From positions 1-49,277 of the forward strand of contig JAFTAM010000191.1 in assembly GCA_017458675.1 (NCBI GenBank): a DNA stretch of 49,277 nucleotides, given 5' to 3'. The notes under the pieces are model-generated. The model did no database searches. It had not been told where the DNA came from and worked only from the letters and a program-made list of their open reading frames with translations. Positions within the stretch are counted from its first letter, which is position 1. Each line of letters opens with the position of its first letter. Shown here piece by piece: positions 24,541-34,029 of the stretch. The translations under genes were made by a program, and so were the position numbers. Source of the DNA: a bacterium (GTDB lineage: Bacteria > Vulcanimicrobiota > Xenobia > Xenobiales > Xenobiaceae).

Positions 24541-27390
24541 ATGAAATTTTTACGCATTTTTTTAGTTTTTCTTGCCGTTTTGTCAGTTATGTTCCTGACA
24601 GGCTGCACAAAGAAGACAAAGGCTGTGAAGGCGGAACCGGCGGAAGAGGGCTATAAAACCGTCGAATTTCATTATGTAGTGGATCCCGGCAGCAGCCTTT
24701 GCCTGGATGAGCGCGTACAGACGGTTTCCTATTATTTTTCTCATCAGAATACTTATATCTGCAGCAGTCTGCATAATACGGTTTCCCGAGTTTCCCCGGA
24801 CGATTTTGCGAGGGTCAGGGCAGAAAACATCCCTATTAACGCCGCTGACGTTACGGCGGTATATTTTGACGAATTCGGCAATATTGTAGGCATAGGCCGG
24901 GATCATATCCATTGGGACGAAAAGAACTCCAACTGCGCGGTGGATGTGCCCAGCTACTACAGGGTGGACGGCGGCGCGGTTTCCTTAAGTCTTACGGTTT
25001 CCTCATATAAAATTCCCGTGGGCGAATATCTCCGCTTTACGGCATTTTTGGATGTTAACGGGGACGTCATGCCCATGGATGTTACTGATTTGACTGAGTT
25101 TTCCAATGTTGACAGCCGTCTGCTGATTCCGGCCAAAGATAAAAATGAGAGCGACGGCAGAAAAATAACGCCGGGTTACTATCTCAGCGAAGCCTGCGGC
25201 GTCTGCACACAAGTTAAGGCCTCTATAAAGACTGCTGGCGGAGTCCTGGAGGATGTTCTCCACGGCGCCGTTTATATAACCGACAGCTACGACAGCCTTG
25301 AGGTAAGGTACAGAACAGACGGAGAAGGCGAATATAAAGATATAGTTAAAGGCATGTCCTCCGTCAGATACAATTTTTTGAACGAGCGGGGCGAGTGTAT
25401 ATTTTTTACCGATTACATCGGCCTCAAGGATAAGATTTCCGGCGACGGTCTGATTAAAGTGACGTTATGCGGAGTACCTACGGCCTCTACAAAAATTTGC
25501 GCGGCCTACTATGACTCCGGCAGGCGTCTGGCCGCCGTCGGCATCGACGAAATTTTCTGGAAAAAAGAAGGCGACGTGGAGCGGAGCTCCTTGGAGCAGC
25601 CTTCGATTTCGCTTTTGGACAAAGAGAGAGACAATATCAAATATAAACTGACCGCCGACAAATATGCTTTAAACGTCAAGGATAAGGTCCGTCTTAGGGC
25701 TTCGGTGCGTCCAGGCAAGGCCGGCTTTGAAGTGGATATTACTCCTTTTGTAGAATTTTATAATTTTGAATCTTCGGTTCTCTGCGCTATAAAGGATAAA
25801 TTTGAGAAGACCAATTCTGTAATGACTCCTGGCTATTACAGCGCCATATCGATAGGCGAGACCGAGGGATGCGCGTTTATTGAGGATAGTCTGGGCATAG
25901 TAAAGCTGGCGACAGAAAATAGAATAACTGTCGGCAGGGAAGAACTTAAAAATCTGGCCTTCAATTATGTCCGGCTGAGCGGCGATAAAGAGCTTGACGA
26001 TAAAATTGCCAGCGTGCGCTACAATTTTACCGATAACAGAGGGCGGTGCCTGCTGCTGACGGATTATTATCCCATCTATAAAAACGGCGATGACTTCAGC
26101 CTCTGCATCGGCGTAGAGAATATTCCTGCCGGGGCCGTAGAAGTCAACGCTTTCTATTACGGAGAGGGAGGCGGAGAGATTCTCGCCTGCGGCTGCAACG
26201 AGATTAACTGGGGGGACGGAACGCTTTCTGTCGACGAGCCGGTGGTATGTCGTCCCGGTAAAGTCAAAGGCAGGGTTCTTGTCTCGAATTATGTGATTTC
26301 CCCCGGCGAGGTTTTCAATATCAGGGCCTTTGTCATTCCCGAAAACAGCGATTTCAAATGGGTTGAAGCTACGCCTCTGATCAACGTAGAGGGCATCGGC
26401 AGCGACGATATAATACAGGCGCTGGAAAAAAAGATGGCTTCCAGAAAGCGCTTTGTCTATAAAGGGGTAAAGTACGGCGTAAAATCAGATTTGAAAGCGG
26501 TCTTTGACGACGTATTTTCCGTAAACGTATCCGATATCTATATAACCGATCAAAAAGCCGAGGAGCTGGAAATAGTGCCTGCCGATATTGACGGGCAGCC
26601 GATTTACTTGTTTTACAACCAAGATAATACCGCCGAATCTTATCTTTTGTATGTCGATAACGATAAGTTCGGGAACAGCGTGGTGGTTAAAAACGATTTA
26701 GGTCAGAAAATCGCCAGCGTAGACTGCGGCGATCATGTAGAAAACGTAGCGGTCAACAAGCAGGCTTATAAGGTCAGGGTCAATTACAGTCATGCCGAAG
26801 GAAAAGGACCGACTCCCGAGTCGGTGGATATGACGAGATATACTCAGTTCTCTGCGGAAGCCGGAGTCAATGTCAAGCTGTCTGTGGAGAAAAACGTTTT
26901 GACCGTAAATGGACTTCCTTCTGAAACTGACAGCGCCGTTATCAGCGTTTTCGGCGATTTTCGCGGCCTGAAAAATAAAGCGGTCTGCAGGGTCGTAAGG
27001 GCGGAAAGCCATCTGGCGCTTTTTAACGAAAGCGATACTCTGGGCGGCATTCTCAGCGTTCCGTACGGAAAATATGCCGGTCAGGCTTTTGTGCAGAATC
27101 TTTTCCTCAAGGGCTTTTTTGAAATGTTTGACGGCAAGCGTCTTTGTACCATGCCTTTTGAGATCCCCGCCTCTCTGCTGGAAGATAGAGGCTATCCGGA
27201 GATCGCCTTTGAAGGCGAGGAAGACGATAACGTCGAGTTTTATCAGGATAAAGATTCATATTCCATTAAGGTCTATATCGGGGCCGTCGAGCAGGTCTAT
27301 CTGGTCTATGTCAAGGATATACCCGGCCTGCCTGACTGCATTCCGGTAAAGTATCAGATATATAATTCCGAATTTTTGCTCGACGAATGA
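24541..27390 (+). CDS. Large lipoprotein with three tandem repeat modules
   Basis: The N-terminus MKFLRIFLVFL... with lipobox LTGC marks a lipoprotein (ATG at 24541; an in-frame ATG at 24535 adds two residues). The roughly 950-residue mature protein contains three modules of about 200 residues. Each repeats the order: Ser-Val-x-Tyr-x-Phe, Arg-Gly-x-Cys, Thr-Asp-Tyr, a Tyr-Tyr segment, Glu-Ile-x-Trp, a Pro-Gly-Glu/Lys turn with Arg-Ala-x-Val, then a Thr-Pro segment. The modules are strand-rich and Ig-like by eye. The last 350 residues are a different beta-rich region. No enzyme motif was found. The size suggests a surface scaffold or adhesin. Confidence 0.75.
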   Translation: MKFLRIFLVFLAVLSVMFLTGCTKKTKAVKAEPAEEGYKTVEFHYVVDPGSSLCLDERVQTVSYYFSHQNTYICSSLHNTVSRVSPDDFARVRAENIPINAADVTAVYFDEFGNIVGIGRDHIHWDEKNSNCAVDVPSYYRVDGGAVSLSLTVSSYKIPVGEYLRFTAFLDVNGDVMPMDVTDLTEFSNVDSRLLIPAKDKNESDGRKITPGYYLSEACGVCTQVKASIKTAGGVLEDVLHGAVYITDSYDSLEVRYRTDGEGEYKDIVKGMSSVRYNFLNERGECIFFTDYIGLKDKISGDGLIKVTLCGVPTASTKICAAYYDSGRRLAAVGIDEIFWKKEGDVERSSLEQPSISLLDKERDNIKYKLTADKYALNVKDKVRLRASVRPGKAGFEVDITPFVEFYNFESSVLCAIKDKFEKTNSVMTPGYYSAISIGETEGCAFIEDSLGIVKLATENRITVGREELKNLAFNYVRLSGDKELDDKIASVRYNFTDNRGRCLLLTDYYPIYKNGDDFSLCIGVENIPAGAVEVNAFYYGEGGGEILACGCNEINWGDGTLSVDEPVVCRPGKVKGRVLVSNYVISPGEVFNIRAFVIPENSDFKWVEATPLINVEGIGSDDIIQALEKKMASRKRFVYKGVKYGVKSDLKAVFDDVFSVNVSDIYITDQKAEELEIVPADIDGQPIYLFYNQDNTAESYLLYVDNDKFGNSVVVKNDLGQKIASVDCGDHVENVAVNKQAYKVRVNYSHAEGKGPTPESVDMTRYTQFSAEAGVNVKLSVEKNVLTVNGLPSETDSAVISVFGDFRGLKNKAVCRVVRAESHLALFNESDTLGGILSVPYGKYAGQAFVQNLFLKGFFEMFDGKRLCTMPFEIPASLLEDRGYPEIAFEGEEDDNVEFYQDKDSYSIKVYIGAVEQVYLVYVKDIPGLPDCIPVKYQIYNSEFLLDE

Positions 27391-27436
27391 AGGTACTGCC
27401 GGCAGCTGAATATTTTGCAGAGGCGGCTGTGAGCTC

Positions 27437-27901
27437 TCAGTCAAACATAAAAATTTCGACGCATTTTTTATAAATTTCGTTATTGTCCGCGCTGACCGTG
27501 CCGTAATTCTGATGGCGCATATTTTCATCCCAGCCGCAGAGCATCTGCTCTTCAGTACCGTCAAAGAGGCTGCTGCTCTTTTCTACCGTATAGCAGCGCA
27601 GCTTTTCGCCGTCAGCATCGGCAAACAAATAGCAGCAGAAGCATAAGGGCTCGGTCTGCGGGTTGGGATAAACAAGCCTTACAGAGGTATATTCATCGCA
27701 GACCTCCGCAGTTTCAACTTCTATATCGGACTCGGAATAGGGGTTGTCGGTTTTCCGTTCTTTGAAGAGAAAGCTCAGCAGACTGTAAGGCAGCGCATTG
27801 CCGTTTTCAATGAGATTGTTCATAAAGCTCAGGCCGTCTCTGTAGAACAGACGGGGAATGAGCCTATGCTCGTATTCATATAAAATACCGTGTATTTCCA
27901 T
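27437..27901 (-). CDS. Hypothetical protein
   Basis: This 154-residue acidic protein has no signal peptide or membrane segment. It has several cysteines, with a Cys-Phe-Cys-Cys cluster in the middle, and aromatic residues near both ends (YEYEHRLIPRLFYRDG at the N-terminus). The start ATG at 27901 has a G-rich stretch (GGGGGC) just upstream. I do not recognise the family. It is convergent with the large lipoprotein gene. Confidence 0.55.
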   Translation of the reverse strand: MEIHGILYEYEHRLIPRLFYRDGLSFMNNLIENGNALPYSLLSFLFKERKTDNPYSESDIEVETAEVCDEYTSVRLVYPNPQTEPLCFCCYLFADADGEKLRCYTVEKSSSLFDGTEEQMLCGWDENMRHQNYGTVSADNNEIYKKCVEIFMFD

Positions 27902-27979
27902 AAGGCCCCCATGTCAGGCGAAGATTTATAAATGGTTATTGCCGCTTTAACGCTTTATTATAGCATATTTATGCATTTC

Positions 27980-28008
27980 TTGACAAAATGGTTTATTTCT
28001 GCCATAAT
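27980..28008 (+). promoter_or_regulatory. Promoter of ssrA
   Basis: TTGACA at 27980-27985, a 17-base spacer and CATAAT at 28003-28008 lie about 33 bases before the mature tmRNA 5' end, leaving a short leader for RNase P to remove. Confidence 0.85.
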
Positions 28009-28040
28009 GCCGATGATATTTAAAAGTCCTGCTATTAAGC

Positions 28041-28396
28041 GGGGGTGTTCCGGTTTCGACGGGGAGATGTCTTGCCGACGGCTGCGGGTCGAGTTATCGA
28101 AAGCTCGTAAAAAAGTCGAAACTTTTAAATATTAACTGCCGAAGATAATTTGGCTCTCGCCGCCTAGTGCGGCGCGTCCGCTTGCCTTCGTCGGCGGGGG
28201 CATACCGGGCGTCAACCACGCCGTCTACCCATCTGCAGCTGGACTCTCGGCTGCTTAGGGGAAACGCAGAGGGTGTGAGGCTCGGCTATCCTGCCTGAGG
28301 GAGCGCCGGGTTTCGAGATTAAAACTTAGGCTACGCTCGTAGAGGCTGTTGTGGAGGCCTTTTCGGACGCGGGTTCGATTCCCGCCACCTCCACCA
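28041..28396 (+). ncRNA. ssrA: tmRNA
   Basis: tmRNA rescues stalled ribosomes. The 5' end GGGGGTG pairs with CACCTCC before the encoded CCA at the 3' end. CCGGTTTCGACGGGG and the T-arm GGGTTCGATTCCCGCC are the conserved tRNA-like parts. The tag frame starts with GCC at 28138 and reads A-E-D-N-L-A-L-A-A followed by TAG at 28165-28167. This is a typical degradation tag ending in LALAA. Pseudoknot regions lie downstream. A terminator follows directly. Confidence 0.97.
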
Positions 28397-28406
28397 TTTT
28401 TGTGTT

Positions 28407-28449
28407 GCTCGGATCTGTGCGCTCAGCGCATGAATCCGGGCCTTTTTTT
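28407..28449 (+). terminator. Terminator of ssrA
   Basis: GCTCGGAT at 28407-28414 pairs with ATCCGGGC at 28434-28441, enclosing a second stem TGCGC with GCGCA, followed by seven T. The 3' end of the convergent phosphoesterase gene reads through it. Confidence 0.85.
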
Positions 28450-29223
28450 ATGGCGCCGCCTGGCTGGGCCGAGCATATCCCAATCTGAAGGCAGCTTCCG
28501 GGGCTTTCCTTCCACGGCGATTATTTCGTAAGCTTTGGTCAGGGTATCGATGACGGGCATCGCCGCTTCGCCGATCTGTTCGCCGTCGGAAGCCGTGGAA
28601 AATACGTCGGCGTATATAACTCCGTTTTCCTCATATATGCTTTCGGAGGGGGTATGACCGATGGCCTGTATAAAAGTTTCGCTTCCGAACATTTCAGTTC
28701 CGCCGGCCTGAGGTCTGAGCCAGAGCGGCGAGCCGTCCTCCCAAAGCAAATCCTGCGGCGCTGAATTTACGGCAGCCAGAACTTTGTCTATGCCGGCTTC
28801 CGTCAGTTTCCCGCCGAGACGGCGGACGAACCGGGCCGACAGGCCGCCGTGCGAGAAAAGCACGTTGTCTATCCGGTGGATAAAAGCTATTTGCGAGGGA
28901 GATTTCAGAGCGTTTTGAAGTTCGCCGATCATTTTGACGACCGTCCGCTTGGCGGCCGGCGAGTATCCGGATTCGGGCCTGTCCCAGAGATAGGAGATAT
29001 CGTGATTTCCCCAGCGCCATAAGGTATCGGGATGGGCTTGGGCAAACTGGACGGCCCGTTCATAGGTCTCTTCATAGAGGTCGACCCGATTGCCCATATA
29101 CCGGTCGTCGGCTATATCCATAAGGCAGACGGCCGTCTCCGCCTTTTTGTCCTTAAGGATGCGCATAGCCCGGTCAAAGAGCCAGGGTTTGAGATGTACG
29201 TCGGGGATTACGAGGGTTTTCAA
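28423..29223 (-). CDS. Metallophosphoesterase
   Basis: This calcineurin-like hydrolase has DVH near the N-terminus, a changed second motif MDIADD in place of GDxxD, WGNHD, a GGLSARF segment and GHTP. The missing Gly before Asp in the second motif is unusual but the acidic residues are kept. I chose the TTG at 29223, which has GGAG nine bases upstream; the frame also extends five codons to another TTG at 29238. The product is 266 residues. The substrate is unknown. It is distinct from the longer phosphoesterase at 15.8-16.9 kb. It converges on ssrA. Confidence 0.8.
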   Translation of the reverse strand: MKTLVIPDVHLKPWLFDRAMRILKDKKAETAVCLMDIADDRYMGNRVDLYEETYERAVQFAQAHPDTLWRWGNHDISYLWDRPESGYSPAAKRTVVKMIGELQNALKSPSQIAFIHRIDNVLFSHGGLSARFVRRLGGKLTEAGIDKVLAAVNSAPQDLLWEDGSPLWLRPQAGGTEMFGSETFIQAIGHTPSESIYEENGVIYADVFSTASDGEQIGEAAMPVIDTLTKAYEIIAVEGKPRKLPSDWDMLGPARRRHKKRPGFMR

Positions 29224-29327
29224 TGCTGCTTTCTCCAAACATAAAGTCTGTCAGTTTGTTATGTCCGTTTGGCGATATTGTCCTTTTTTATTGTGCAGAT
29301 ATTTATGCGGAAAAACCTTTTTAACTC

Positions 29328-29356
29328 TTGATTATTTCTCTGCATATCGCTATAAT
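29328..29356 (+). promoter_or_regulatory. Promoter of tRNA-Val
   Basis: TTGATT at 29328-29333 and TATAAT at 29351-29356 are 17 bases apart, 25 bases before the tRNA. Confidence 0.75.
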
Positions 29357-29380
29357 AGGCAAACAGATTATATATCTCGA

Positions 29381-29458
29381 GGGCGCGTAGCTCAGCTGGT
29401 TTAGAGCACTACGTTGACATCGTAGGGGTCGGCAGTTCAAGTCTGTTCGCGCCCACCA
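29381..29458 (+). tRNA. tRNA-Val(GAC)
   Basis: The acceptor stem GGGCGCG pairs with CGCGCCC. The anticodon stem CTACG pairs with CGTAG around loop TTGACAT, giving anticodon GAC at 29416-29418. The T-loop is TTCAAGT. CCA is encoded at 29456-29458. Confidence 0.97.
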
Positions 29459-29487
29459 AGCTTCGGTTCAGCCGAAGCTTTTTTTTT
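29458..29487 (+). terminator. Terminator of tRNA-Val
   Basis: AAGCTTCGG pairs perfectly with CCGAAGCTT around a five-base loop, followed by a T run. Confidence 0.95.
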
Positions 29488-29749
29488 GTCCTGCGGGTAT
29501 TTGCTTTGCTGCAGGCTTCAGGTCATTCTGAGGCTTGTCATGGGGCCGCCTCCCGCAGATAAGCAGGGAGCGGGGGACGCTATACGGAAAATATATATTT
29601 TGTGCGGATTAGAGCCGGGCCCGGTTAATTATTTGGGCGCGGTCTTTTCTGCGTAAGACGGTTTTCCGCTTTTTATTAGAACACTGGCGTTTTCAGCGGT
29701 CCTTGAGTCTGAGAAGCGGCCGGGGACCGATACGGGGTACGGAGTTTAC

Positions 29750-30793
29750 ATGGCAAAGAATCCTATCAATGCTTTCAAGAAAGTTTTGCATCTTAACGGC
29801 GATATAAATGAGCTGCGCAGCATATTTGACTGCGGCAGCCGCACGGCTTTAATCGGAAACCGAAACGATATCGCCAACCTGCGTAGATGGCTGGGCTCAA
29901 TAGCGGCCAACCCTACTTCCGCTTATTTCCGTCCCTGCTTGGAGGAATTTGCCGATCTTGAAGCTTTCAGCGACGGAAACCGGGACCGCTTTGATTATGT
30001 CATCGTTCATTTCGGCAAGGAACTGCCGCCGGAATCCGTGCTGAGGCGGCACTGCGATATCTTTTCCTTTGATACCCGCGTCTTATATCTGGCGGAAATT
30101 GATATCAGGGACGTCTATGTAAACAGCGGCAATGTTATCAATAATTATATCGTTTCTATGACGGACGGCATATATACTCTGTCGCACCGCTACGATCCGA
30201 CTCTGCCCGATATTGTTTTAATGCCTTACGGGAGCGACGGCCTCAAGTTCTGTCAGAGCGCCCTGGTCGGTCTGAAGGATGCAATCTATCCTTTAGCCCG
30301 TGATTTTACGGGCCTGCGCGAGCATACGGTCCGGCAGCTGGTTAGGGAGACCTGCGAATCGGCGGCGACAGCGGCCTTTGCTTCCGGCATTTCTGTTGAT
30401 ATCCCCGTGATAGGTCCCATTATCGGCATGTTTGCGGTTCCCGCCGAAACTCTGTACCTTACCTCCGCGCAGGTGCGCATGGCTCTGATTATCGGCGCCC
30501 TTTACGGACGCTCCCTGGAAATACCGGCCCGCCTGCATGAGCTGCTGCCCATTGTTGGCAGCGCCTGGGGCTGGAGGACCTTAGCCAGAGAGGCGGTAGG
30601 ATTTATTCCGGCCGTCGGTATGTTCAGCAAGGCCGCCGTGGCCTGGGCAGGAACCTATGCCATAGGCAAAATCTGCTCGCGCTTCTATGAGCTGGACGAA
30701 CCGATAGACGAGAATCTGCAGAGGCAGATCGTCGCCGAATCCCTGCGTATGGCGGAAGAGGCAGTTTCAAAGGAAGGCGCCGCTTCAAAATAA
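29750..30793 (+). CDS. DUF697-like membrane-associated protein
   Basis: The C-terminal half (about residues 195-320) has the YcjF/DUF697 pattern: an amphipathic helix rich in Ala, the sequence IPVIGPIIG, a conserved YLTSAQVRMALIIGALYG, then FIPAVGMFSKAAVAWAGTYAIGKI. These proteins are often paired with or fused to GTPases. Here the N-terminal 190 residues show no P-loop, only strand-like segments such as FDYVIVHFGKE. The product is 347 residues. Its stop overlaps the next gene's start (TAATG), making it first in the DUF697-DUF5693-csaB operon. A helper role in membrane transport or remodelling is inference. Confidence 0.7.
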   Translation: MAKNPINAFKKVLHLNGDINELRSIFDCGSRTALIGNRNDIANLRRWLGSIAANPTSAYFRPCLEEFADLEAFSDGNRDRFDYVIVHFGKELPPESVLRRHCDIFSFDTRVLYLAEIDIRDVYVNSGNVINNYIVSMTDGIYTLSHRYDPTLPDIVLMPYGSDGLKFCQSALVGLKDAIYPLARDFTGLREHTVRQLVRETCESAATAAFASGISVDIPVIGPIIGMFAVPAETLYLTSAQVRMALIIGALYGRSLEIPARLHELLPIVGSAWGWRTLAREAVGFIPAVGMFSKAAVAWAGTYAIGKICSRFYELDEPIDENLQRQIVAESLRMAEEAVSKEGAASK

Positions 30794-32919
30794 TGAAAAA
30801 TCAGAATAATGAACGCGCGCAGCACGGTCTGTCTGCCGCCGAAGGCGTCAGTAAGACTTCGCATGCGCTGAGAGTTTGGCAGATCCGCCTTTTAATAGTT
30901 TTTGCTCTTTTTGCTCTGCTGATTTCTGTCCCCGTCTTAATTCAGCGCGTCAGGAGCGAGGCCGCCAATAATTCGGCGGAAACCGTATTTGACTATGCCT
31001 CTTTGAAAGATTATGCCCGCGCCAACGGTCTGACGCTGGAGGCGGTTTTAGCCAGATGCAGGGACAGCGGCATCGCCGGCATAGCGGTGGAGGAGCTGGG
31101 ACGCGATTCTCTGGCTTTGGACGGCAAGGCCAGGACGGCGACTTATTTTGAAATTCTGGACCTTAAGGATCAGGGGCTGCTTCCCAAAGGTTTGAAGCCC
31201 GATCCCATGTGCAGCTATTATCTGGCCGAAAACAGCAAAATTGCCGGACAGATCTGCCGAGGAGCGCTTTTCAGTCTGGGGCAGGACAGAGCCAGAGTTC
31301 TGCCTGACGACAGCGGGCGTTTGGTGGAATTAAAATGCGATCCCCGGGCTCTGGTCAATCTGGGGCTGGGAATCCCCCTGGATGTGGTAGAAAATCTGCA
31401 TAAAAAGGGCTTCAAGGTCTGGATTCGTCCCTGGAACAGCGCCAATCTTACCAGAGAGAGTCTGAAAGAGCTGATGGAGCTTTACGGCAGGCTCAACAGA
31501 GAAAATAAAATTGAAGGGATTATTTTCGGCGGCATCCGCAATGAGGTTTACGGCTATCCCAACGATATCCCCTATATTGCCGAGCTGTTCAAGAATACAG
31601 GTCTGGAGCTGGGAGTTATCGAGCTGGCGCCCAAGGCGCAGCAAAAGGGCATAATTAAGCTGGCCAAGCTGCTGAATGATCATGCCGTCAGAGTAATGGC
31701 GGTTTCCTCGGCTCATCAGAGCAAGCTGGAGCCTGAAACAGTCGTTTCCATGTTTAGCCTGGGAATCCGCGAGCGCGGCATGCGGGTCGTCTACTGCCGT
31801 CCCTATTTTGACGGAGTGGAAAAGCGCTCTGTCGAGGAGGTCAACCGCGACTATCTGCAAAAGCTGCATGAAGAGATTGTTCCTTATTTTCACGGAGCTG
31901 CCAGCGGTTATCCAGAAGACGACGGACTTCTGCATTTTAAGCCGGGCTTGAACTGGCCCTGTATGTTTCTGCTGCTGATCCTGCTGGCCGAATATTTCAT
32001 TGTCGGCCTGACCGCCAAATTGCTGCACTGCGGCGCTAAAGTGCAGTTGGAAATACAATGTGCCTTTATAGCCAGCTTCCTGGCTGCTCCCGTGCTTATC
32101 GGCGGCAAATTCTGGGCCTTTTATCTGACAGCTTCTTTCTGGGCCATCACCGTTTTGCCGATAGCTGGCTTCGTGCTGGCCATGCCCATCTGGGAGAGAG
32201 CGGAAAGGAACCGAGGTCTGTGGACTTCGCTGAAGGACGGTCTGCTGGTTCTGGGCGTGACGGCGGCATTTTCTTGGGTCGGAGGTCTTATAGCTTCGGC
32301 GCTGCTCAGCGATATCAATTTTATGCTCAGCCTCAATGTCTTTAGGGGAGTTAAGTTCCACAGTCTGCTGGTTCCCTCCGCTGTATTTTTAATTTGGCTG
32401 GTTATGCAGCATAAGCGCGGCGGCCTCAGCGGAGTCTGGCACTTTTTAAATATCAGAGTCAGGGTCTGGCACGTTCTCCTGTTTACCGTATTATTGGCCG
32501 GGGCCGCCTTTTATGTGGTCAGAACCGGAAATATGGGCGGCGATTTGGTCGTTTCCGATTCGGAGCGTCTTTTCAGGACCTGGCTGGACAGCGTTTTGGG
32601 AGTACGTCCCCGCTTCAAGGAGTTTTTGCTGGGCAATCCCGCGCTGATGCTCCTGCCGCTTTTAGTCAGTCTGCGCTGGCGGCCTCTCGTGCCCTTTGCG
32701 GTTATTGCCGGCGCGGTAGGCATGGCTTCTCTGTCCGACACCTATGCGCACATTCATACGCCCTTGCTGATTTCTGTCCACCGCAGCTTCAACGGTCTGG
32801 TCATCGGCTGCATAATAGGGTCGGCGGCCGGTTTTGCGTTCTACAGTATGAAATACGCATATTTGCGTATTTTCGCCAAGGATGAACGCTCAGAGGCTCA
32901 GGCAGAGCAGGACGGCTAA
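30793..32919 (+). CDS. DUF5693 family membrane protein
   Basis: The 708-residue protein has an N-terminal transmembrane helix (about residues 30-50). An extracytoplasmic region of about 330 residues follows that looks like a TIM-barrel (DYARANGLTLEAV, GIAVEELGRD, VWIRPWN, IEGIIFGG). At the end are about eight membrane helices from residue 390. This is the layout of DUF5693 proteins, which are repeatedly found next to csaB in Cyanobacteria and Firmicutes. That context points to secondary cell-wall polymer or S-layer anchoring. Translation is coupled to the gene before it, and csaB starts 18 bases after it. Confidence 0.8.
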   Translation: MKNQNNERAQHGLSAAEGVSKTSHALRVWQIRLLIVFALFALLISVPVLIQRVRSEAANNSAETVFDYASLKDYARANGLTLEAVLARCRDSGIAGIAVEELGRDSLALDGKARTATYFEILDLKDQGLLPKGLKPDPMCSYYLAENSKIAGQICRGALFSLGQDRARVLPDDSGRLVELKCDPRALVNLGLGIPLDVVENLHKKGFKVWIRPWNSANLTRESLKELMELYGRLNRENKIEGIIFGGIRNEVYGYPNDIPYIAELFKNTGLELGVIELAPKAQQKGIIKLAKLLNDHAVRVMAVSSAHQSKLEPETVVSMFSLGIRERGMRVVYCRPYFDGVEKRSVEEVNRDYLQKLHEEIVPYFHGAASGYPEDDGLLHFKPGLNWPCMFLLLILLAEYFIVGLTAKLLHCGAKVQLEIQCAFIASFLAAPVLIGGKFWAFYLTASFWAITVLPIAGFVLAMPIWERAERNRGLWTSLKDGLLVLGVTAAFSWVGGLIASALLSDINFMLSLNVFRGVKFHSLLVPSAVFLIWLVMQHKRGGLSGVWHFLNIRVRVWHVLLFTVLLAGAAFYVVRTGNMGGDLVVSDSERLFRTWLDSVLGVRPRFKEFLLGNPALMLLPLLVSLRWRPLVPFAVIAGAVGMASLSDTYAHIHTPLLISVHRSFNGLVIGCIIGSAAGFAFYSMKYAYLRIFAKDERSEAQAEQDG

Positions 32920-32937
32920 GGTTAGGAAGGTAGGAAA

Positions 32938-34029
32938 ATGGGCAAGCGGATTTTGCTTTCCGGATATTTCGGCTACGGTAATATCGGCGATGAAGCCATT
33001 TTGGAGGCTGAGTGCGCTCATCTGCGCTTGTTAAGGCCGGATCTGGAGCTGTCGGTTTTAATGGATAATAAAGCCAGAGCCGAAGAACTGCAGCTCATTC
33101 CTTATAAGAGAAAAAGCCTTTGGCATATCTTTCAGGCCGTCAAGTCCTGCGATTTGGTAATTTCCGGAGGAGGCGGCCTCTTCCAGGACTCAACCGGCTT
33201 CGGCAGCGTCATGTATTACGGCATGATTCTGGCGGCCGCTTCTATTCTGGGCAAACCCTCCTTTATATTCAGTCAGGGTTTCGGTCCCATTAAGACCGGT
33301 ATCGGCAAAAGCCTGGCCAAGGCTCTTTTGCCGCTGGCCTCTAAAGCTTCTTTCAGAGACGCGGCTTCTGCCGAAGAGTTTAAAAAATTTGCCCCCGACG
33401 TACCGGCGGAGGTGACAGCCGATCCTGTCTTTTTACTGCCTTCCTTATCCGAAGAGGAGGCGGAGAGGGCTTTGGATAAATGTGCGCTTCCCGATCCCCA
33501 AAAGCCCGTTCTGGCTGTAATCATACGCAACTGGTTCGGCTTGGATGTGGCCGAATATGCCAAAGCTTTAAACGGTTGGGCTGCTTCTTTTGAGAAGGGC
33601 GCCTGTCCTCAGATTTTAGTCCTGCCTTTTCAGTATTGGTTTGACGAGGGCATTTCGAGGCGTCTGACCTCGCTGCTGGAGGCAGATTGCGTGATGGCTC
33701 CCGAGCTCGGCGTCAGGGAAATGATGGCGCTGTTTTCCAGCCCCAGGATAGAGATGATATTTTCCATGCGTCTGCACGCTTTAATTATGGGGGCTGTCTG
33801 CGGAAGATCGGTTTACGGAGTTTCCTACGATCCCAAAGTGGAGCGGCTGTGCGCTCTGTGCGGGGCCCCCTGCGTGGATTTCAGCGGACTTAAAGCCGAC
33901 AGAATGACGGAATGCTTAAAAAAAGGCTGGACGGAAAGGCGGGAGAGGGCGGAGGAGATTTCCGCCGGGGCCGCAAATCTGCGTGAGCGGGCGCAAAAGG
34001 CCGCAATAATGGCATTGGAGCTGTTATGA
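32938..34029 (+). CDS. csaB: Polysaccharide pyruvyl transferase CsaB
   Basis: CsaB transfers pyruvate from phosphoenolpyruvate to a cell-wall polysaccharide, making the ligand that S-layer homology domains bind. The N-terminal sequence LLSGYFGYGNIGDEAIL is the family signature. SGGGGLFQDSTG follows near residue 80, and SQGFGPIKT and FSMRLHALIMG carry further conserved positions. The product is 363 residues. AGGAAGGTAGGA precedes the ATG. Its last bases overlap the following gene (ATGA). No SLH-domain protein is in this window, so the ligand's use is not shown here. Confidence 0.92.
   Translation: MGKRILLSGYFGYGNIGDEAILEAECAHLRLLRPDLELSVLMDNKARAEELQLIPYKRKSLWHIFQAVKSCDLVISGGGGLFQDSTGFGSVMYYGMILAAASILGKPSFIFSQGFGPIKTGIGKSLAKALLPLASKASFRDAASAEEFKKFAPDVPAEVTADPVFLLPSLSEEEAERALDKCALPDPQKPVLAVIIRNWFGLDVAEYAKALNGWAASFEKGACPQILVLPFQYWFDEGISRRLTSLLEADCVMAPELGVREMMALFSSPRIEMIFSMRLHALIMGAVCGRSVYGVSYDPKVERLCALCGAPCVDFSGLKADRMTECLKKGWTERRERAEEISAGAANLRERAQKAAIMALELL

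Noticed and set aside
31330..32361. 343-codon minus-strand frame inside the DUF5693 gene
   Set aside because: The opposite strand encodes a clear, translationally coupled membrane protein, so this is a shadow.
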